Source: Prevotella corporis DSM 18810 = JCM 8529 (GTDB lineage: Bacteria > Bacteroidota > Bacteroidia > Bacteroidales > Bacteroidaceae). From it: a stretch of 37,551 nucleotides of DNA. Positions within the stretch are counted from its first letter, which is position 1; each line of letters opens with the position of its first letter. A program made the translations under genes and the position numbers. The stretch lies in the NCBI RefSeq assembly GCF_000430525.1, contig NZ_AUME01000028.1, forward strand, positions 1-37,551. Direction: 5' to 3'. The notes under the pieces were generated by a model. That model did no database searches, was not told the origin of the DNA, and was given only the letters and a program-made list of their open reading frames with translations. Below, one piece after another: positions 33,041-37,551 of this stretch.

Positions 33041-34117
33041 ATGAGGAATGTAACTTTAGTCTTAAGTGATGGTACAGAATTTCATGGTAAATCATTTGGT
33101 TATGATGCCCCTGTAGCTGGTGAGGTCGTTTTTAATACGGCTATGATGGGGTATCCAGAGAGTTTGACAGACCCGTCGTATGCTGGTCAGATGCTTACAA
33201 TGACTTTCCCATTGGTTGGTAATTATGGTGTACCTCCATTTACAATTGAGGAGAACAGAATCCCTTCTTTCATGGAAAGCAACAAGATATATGTCTCAGC
33301 TCTTATTGTATCTGACTATAGCGAAGAATATTCTCATTGGAATGCTGTGGAAAGTCTGGCGAGTTGGTTGAAAAGAGAACACGTTCCAGGAATTACTGGT
33401 ATTGATACCCGTGAGCTGACAAAATTGCTACGGGAGAATGGAGTGCTGATGGGCAAGATAATCTTTGACGACGAGCCTGAGAATATACCTGAAGCGGTTT
33501 ATGAAGGGGTTAATTTTGTTGATATGGTTTCCACAAAACAAATCATCAAGTACAACGAAGGCGCAGGCAAAAAGGTTGTACTCGTTGATTGCGGAGTTAA
33601 GGCAAATATACTTCGAGAGCTTGTAGAGAGAAATGTGGAAATAATAAGAGTGCCATGGAATTATGATTATACAACTTTGGATTACGATGGGCTATTCCTT
33701 GCCAACGGACCTGGTGATCCTGACATGTGTAGTGATGCTGTAGAGGTTATTCGCAAACAAATGAGTCTCAGCTCTAAACCTATTTGTGGAATATGTATGG
33801 GTAATCAGTTGTTGGCTAAAGCTGCAGGTGCAAAAATTTATAAGCTGAAATATGGGCATCGTGGTCATAATCAACCCGTAAGGATGGTTGGTACAAACAA
33901 GTGTTTCATTACTTCCCAGAATCATGGATATGCAGTAGATGTGAATACACTTGAGAAGGACTGGGAGGAATTGTTCGTAAATATGAACGATGGCAGCAAT
34001 GAGGGTATTCGGCATAAAACAAACCAATGGTTTAGCTCACAGTTTCATCCGGAAGCAAGTTCTGGGCCTGTTGATACTGAGTTCTTATTTGATAAATTTG
34101 TAGAAACACTAAAATAA
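33041..34117 (+). CDS. carA: Carbamoyl-phosphate synthase small (glutaminase) subunit
   Basis: Releases ammonia from glutamine and channels it to CarB for carbamoyl phosphate, the precursor of pyrimidines and arginine. The 358-residue protein has the CarA N-terminal domain (DGTEFHGKSFGYDAPVAGEV, FNTAMMGYPESLTDPSYAGQ). The class I glutaminase domain follows, with the Cys in PICGICMGNQLLAKAAG and the His-Glu pair in SSQFHPEASSGPVDTEFLFD. It ends in TAATG, overlapping the carB start by one base, a sign of coupled translation. Confidence 0.96.
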   Translation: MRNVTLVLSDGTEFHGKSFGYDAPVAGEVVFNTAMMGYPESLTDPSYAGQMLTMTFPLVGNYGVPPFTIEENRIPSFMESNKIYVSALIVSDYSEEYSHWNAVESLASWLKREHVPGITGIDTRELTKLLRENGVLMGKIIFDDEPENIPEAVYEGVNFVDMVSTKQIIKYNEGAGKKVVLVDCGVKANILRELVERNVEIIRVPWNYDYTTLDYDGLFLANGPGDPDMCSDAVEVIRKQMSLSSKPICGICMGNQLLAKAAGAKIYKLKYGHRGHNQPVRMVGTNKCFITSQNHGYAVDVNTLEKDWEELFVNMNDGSNEGIRHKTNQWFSSQFHPEASSGPVDTEFLFDKFVETLK

Positions 34118-37100
34118 TGAAAGACGAATCTATAAAAAAAGTCCTGATTCTTGGTTCAGGCGCATTAAAAATTGGTGAAGCAGGAGAATTTGATTATTCT
34201 GGTTCTCAAGCATTAAAGGCATTGCGTGAAGAAGGTGTTTCTACTGTGCTCATTAATCCAAACATTGCAACGGTTCAGACATCTGAAGGTGTTGCTGACC
34301 AAATTTATTATCTTCCAGTACAGCCATACTTTGTTGAACGAGTTATCCAAAAGGAAAAGCCAGATGGTATTCTTTTGTCATTTGGTGGCCAGACTGCGTT
34401 GAACTGCGGTGTCGAACTCAATCGCCTAGGAATTTTAGAAAAGTATAATGTGAAGGTTCTAGGCACACCCGTTAAGGCCATCATGAACACCGAGGACAGA
34501 GAGCTTTTCGTTGCACAATTAGACGAGATAAATGTAAAGACTATCAAAAGTGAGGCATGTGAATCAGTTGAACATGCCAGAAAAGCCGCAGAATTGCTGG
34601 GATACCCAGTGATCATCAGGGCAGCCTATGCTTTAGGTGGTTTGGGTAGTGGTTTTGCAGATAATGAAGCAGAGCTGGATAAGCTTTGTGAAAAAGCTTT
34701 CGCGTTTTCGCCACAGGTCTTGGTGGAGAAGAGCCTTAAAGGATGGAAGGAGATTGAGTATGAGGTGGTTCGTGACCGCTACGATAACTGTATCACAGTT
34801 TGTAACATGGAGAACTTTGACCCACTAGGTATTCATACGGGTGAATCTATTGTCATTGCTCCGTCGCAGACACTTACCAACAGAGAATACCACAAGCTCC
34901 GTGAACTTTCCATTCGGATTGTTCGCCACATCGGAATCGTCGGTGAATGTAATGTGCAATATGCTTTCGATCCGCAGAGTGAAGATTATCGTGTAATTGA
35001 GGTGAATGCTCGCCTCTCTCGTTCCTCTGCGTTGGCAAGTAAGGCTACTGGTTATCCATTGGCATTTGTTGCTGCAAAATTAGGTATGGGTTATGGCCTT
35101 TTTGAGCTGAAGAACTCTGTTACAAAAACCACATCGGCATTCTTTGAGCCAGCTCTTGACTATGTAGTCTGCAAAATCCCCCGTTGGGATTTGAGTAAGT
35201 TCCGCGGAGTTGATAAGGAGTTGGGCTCAAGCATGAAGTCTGTTGGAGAGGTGATGGCTATCGGACGTAATTTTGAAGAAGCTATTCAGAAAGGTCTCCG
35301 TATGATAGGGCAAGGAATGCATGGTTATGTCGAAAATAAAGAGCTGAAAATCGACGATATTGATGCAGCCTTACGTGAGCCAACGGATAAACGTATTTTC
35401 GTTATTTCAAAGGCCATGCACAAGGGTTACACTGTTGAGCAGATTCATGAATTGACTAAAATTGATTGTTGGTTCTTGAATAAGTTGAAGCACATTATTG
35501 ATATTGATGAGCGTTTGAAAAAATCCAATATCAATACTTTGGGCAAAGAGCAACTCCACGAGGCAAAGGTCTATGGCTTCACTGATTTTCAGATTGCCCG
35601 TGCTGTTGGGCTTGAGGATGAAAGCCCGAGTATGCATCATGCCATGCTCGTAGTTCGGAACTTACGCAAGGGCTACGGCATCGTCCCAGTTGTAAAGCAG
35701 ATAGATACGCTCGCAGCAGAATATCCAGCCCAGACTAATTATCTTTATGTGACCTATGCTGGTATAAAATCCGACATTCAGTTTGCTAGTGATCACGATA
35801 GCGTTATTGTCTTAGGGTCAGGAGCTTACCGTATTGGAAGTTCTGTTGAATTTGACTGGTGTGGCGTTCAGGCTTTAAATACTATCCGAAAACAAGGTTA
35901 TCGTTCAATCATGATCAATTACAACCCAGAAACGGTGTCAACAGACTATGACATGTGCGATCGCCTCTACTTTGATGAATTGACTTTCGAGCGTGTTATG
36001 GATATAATAGACCTTGAAAGTCCTCATGGGGTAATTGTTTCTACTGGTGGTCAGATACCTAATAATTTAGCAATGTATCTTGATGCGGAGAACGTTCCAA
36101 TCTTGGGTACAAAGGCAAAAGACATTGATAATGCCGAAGACCGTGCTAAATTTTCAGCTATGTTAACGGAAAATGGAGTCAATCAACCGGAATGGCGTGC
36201 GCTGACGAGTATGAATGATATTGAGGAATTTGTTGATCGGGTAGGCTTCCCCGTTCTGGTTCGTCCTTCTTATGTTCTTTCAGGTGCGGCAATGAACGTT
36301 TGTTCTAATAACGAAGAGTTGACGCGATTCCTCCAGTTAGCTGCAAATGTGAGTGAGGACCACCCTGTCGTGGTTAGCAAATTTATAGAGAATGCAAAGG
36401 AAATTGAAATGGATGCCGTTGCTAAGGATGGTGAGATCCTGGCATACGCAATCTCGGAACACATCGAGTTTGCTGGAGTTCATTCCGGAGATGCGACTAT
36501 TCAGTTCCCCCCACAAAAACTATATGTTGAGACTGTCCGCCGTGTGAAACGCATCAGTCGTCAGATTGCCAATGCTTTGCACATAAATGGTCCTTTCAAC
36601 ATCCAGTACATGGCTCGCGACAATGACATTTTGGTCATAGAGTGTAACTTGAGAGCCAGTCGTTCATTTCCATTTGTAAGTAAAGTTTTGAAACTGAACT
36701 TTATAGACCTTGCGACCAAAGTCATGTTAGGTGTACCAGTTGAGAAGCCTAATAAGAATCTGTTTGATCTCGAATATGTTGGAATAAAAGCAAGTCAGTT
36801 CTCATTTAATCGTTTGCAGAAAGCCGATCCTGTATTGGGAGTAGATATGAGTTCTACAGGTGAGGTAGGATGTTTGGGTGATGACACATCAACGGCTCTA
36901 CTTAAAAGTATGCTTTCCGTGGGACATCGAATTCCTAAGAAAAACATCTTGCTTTCGACAGGTGGAGCCAAGCAAAAGGCGGAAATGCTGGATGCTGCAA
37001 AGACACTAAAGCAACATGGCTATAATATATATGCCACAGAGGGGACATCTAAGTTCTTGGAGGAAAATGGTATTGGTAATACCTTGGTGCATTGGCCTTC

Positions 37101-37344
37101 CGATGGGGGAAAAACGCCTCAGGCACTGGATTTGCTTCATGAGAAGAAAATCGATATGGTTGTCAATATTCCTAAAGATTTATCACCAAGGGAGCTGACG
37201 AATGGTTATAAGATTCGCCGTGCTAGCATCGATCTCAATATCCCTTTAATTACTAACAGCAGACTTGCAAGTGCTTTCATTTCAGCATTCTGTAATGTCA
37301 AACTTGACGATATTGACATTAAGGCTTGGGGAGAATATAAATAG
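34117..37344 (+). CDS. carB: Carbamoyl-phosphate synthase large subunit
   Basis: Uses bicarbonate, ammonia and two ATP to make carbamoyl phosphate. The 1075 residues hold two homologous ATP-grasp halves: the first begins KKVLILGSGALKIGEAGEFD, the second VIVLGSGAYRIGSSVEFDWC. Each half has its own ATP-binding loop (PVIIRAAYALGGLGSGF; PVLVRPSYVLSGAAMNV). A C-terminal MGS-like allosteric domain (about 935-1075, ILLSTGGAKQKAEMLDAAKT) can bind regulators such as UMP or ornithine in known enzymes. The length is normal. It is the last gene of the cluster and is followed by a strong terminator. Confidence 0.97.
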   Translation: MKDESIKKVLILGSGALKIGEAGEFDYSGSQALKALREEGVSTVLINPNIATVQTSEGVADQIYYLPVQPYFVERVIQKEKPDGILLSFGGQTALNCGVELNRLGILEKYNVKVLGTPVKAIMNTEDRELFVAQLDEINVKTIKSEACESVEHARKAAELLGYPVIIRAAYALGGLGSGFADNEAELDKLCEKAFAFSPQVLVEKSLKGWKEIEYEVVRDRYDNCITVCNMENFDPLGIHTGESIVIAPSQTLTNREYHKLRELSIRIVRHIGIVGECNVQYAFDPQSEDYRVIEVNARLSRSSALASKATGYPLAFVAAKLGMGYGLFELKNSVTKTTSAFFEPALDYVVCKIPRWDLSKFRGVDKELGSSMKSVGEVMAIGRNFEEAIQKGLRMIGQGMHGYVENKELKIDDIDAALREPTDKRIFVISKAMHKGYTVEQIHELTKIDCWFLNKLKHIIDIDERLKKSNINTLGKEQLHEAKVYGFTDFQIARAVGLEDESPSMHHAMLVVRNLRKGYGIVPVVKQIDTLAAEYPAQTNYLYVTYAGIKSDIQFASDHDSVIVLGSGAYRIGSSVEFDWCGVQALNTIRKQGYRSIMINYNPETVSTDYDMCDRLYFDELTFERVMDIIDLESPHGVIVSTGGQIPNNLAMYLDAENVPILGTKAKDIDNAEDRAKFSAMLTENGVNQPEWRALTSMNDIEEFVDRVGFPVLVRPSYVLSGAAMNVCSNNEELTRFLQLAANVSEDHPVVVSKFIENAKEIEMDAVAKDGEILAYAISEHIEFAGVHSGDATIQFPPQKLYVETVRRVKRISRQIANALHINGPFNIQYMARDNDILVIECNLRASRSFPFVSKVLKLNFIDLATKVMLGVPVEKPNKNLFDLEYVGIKASQFSFNRLQKADPVLGVDMSSTGEVGCLGDDTSTALLKSMLSVGHRIPKKNILLSTGGAKQKAEMLDAAKTLKQHGYNIYATEGTSKFLEENGIGNTLVHWPSDGGKTPQALDLLHEKKIDMVVNIPKDLSPRELTNGYKIRRASIDLNIPLITNSRLASAFISAFCNVKLDDIDIKAWGEYK

Positions 37345-37369
37345 GTACGAACTAATGAATGAAATAAAG

Positions 37370-37400
37370 CTCACACAGGTTTTACTTGTGTGAGTTTTTT
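37370..37400 (+). terminator. Rho-independent terminator after carB
   Basis: CTCACACA (37370-37377) and TGTGTGAG (37387-37394) form an 8-bp stem followed by TTTTTT. It lies 25 bp after the carB stop and ends the glmS-carB transcript. Confidence 0.9.
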
Positions 37401-37460
37401 ATTCTGATATTTCTGTTTGAGAAATATTGCTGTCGTGTAAAAGTTTTTTATTAATTTTAT

Positions 37461-37551
37461 TACTGTCCGCTAAACTTTTGGGTAAGATACAAATTTAGGG
37501 CTGGCACTTCTCACGAGGTATCAGCCCTTTTTGTTATCTTTGCTTTTGCTT
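37461..37551 (+). mobile_element. Probable end of another insertion sequence, cut by the right window edge
   Basis: From TACTGTCCGCTAAACTTTTG at 37461 the sequence looks like an insertion-element terminus pointing right. A hairpin (AGGGCTG 37497-37503, CAGCCCT 37522-37528) with a following T run could stop outside transcription from entering. TATCTTTG at 37535-37542 would then serve the transposase beyond the edge. It shares TACTGTCC with the left-edge IS256 terminus. The family is not certain; an IS4-type element is my best guess. Confidence 0.5.

Overview
The window looks like a chromosomal segment from a member of the Bacteroidales, most likely Prevotellaceae. Three things point there. The genes lack Shine-Dalgarno leaders. 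Many upstream regions carry the Bacteroidetes-type promoter (TTTG, about 19-20 bp, then TAnnTTTG). The gene content (FtsK next to LolA, TPM/LemA, TRIC channel, EFR1 ferredoxin, M6 protease with a secretion-type C-terminal tail, Wza-like exporter) is typical of the group. The assignment rests on recognition of families, not on a search.

Layout. 1-349: end of an IS256-family insertion sequence whose transposase is cut by the window edge; it interrupts a membrane acyltransferase gene (350-616). 617-1382: non-coding or decayed DNA with a repeat array. 1383-4428 (minus): lolA-like and ftsK. 4529-7788 (plus): a DEDDy exonuclease, an RlmI-type methyltransferase and tilS. 7907-9321 (plus): TPM-domain protein and LemA. 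9471-11132 (minus): acyl-CoA synthetase. 11479-14683 (plus): prolyl oligopeptidase and a CDF metal transporter. 14743-15240: remnant of an IS4-type transposase, then a rubredoxin gene. 15376-15452 (minus): tRNA-Arg(ACG). 15549-18456 (minus): rarA, a D-2-hydroxyacid dehydrogenase and a TRIC channel gene, overlapping or closely spaced. 18638-19444 (plus): an unrecognised protein with an acidic tail. 19551-22172 (minus): EFR1 flavodoxin/ferredoxin and an M6 metalloprotease. 22946-26358 (plus): comEC, truA, dapA. 26395-27441 (minus): type I L-asparaginase. 28345-37344 (plus): Wza-like exporter, glmS, a long PurF-like amidotransferase, carA, carB. 37461-37551: the start of what looks like another insertion element.

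Most genes are housekeeping: DNA segregation and repair, tRNA and rRNA modification, nitrogen metabolism. The right-hand cluster groups three enzymes that take the amide nitrogen of glutamine (GlmS, PurF-like, CarA/CarB), feeding amino sugars, a phosphoribosyl product, and carbamoyl phosphate for pyrimidines and arginine.

I found no clear new multi-gene system. The most unusual signals are a 22-bp-periodic intergenic repeat seen in three places, a 629-residue PurF-like protein that lacks the expected iron-sulfur cysteines, several promoters placed so close to start codons that leaders would be almost absent, and a perfectly palindromic promoter element upstream of the asparaginase gene. Both window ends lie in insertion-sequence DNA, as expected of a draft contig broken at repeats.
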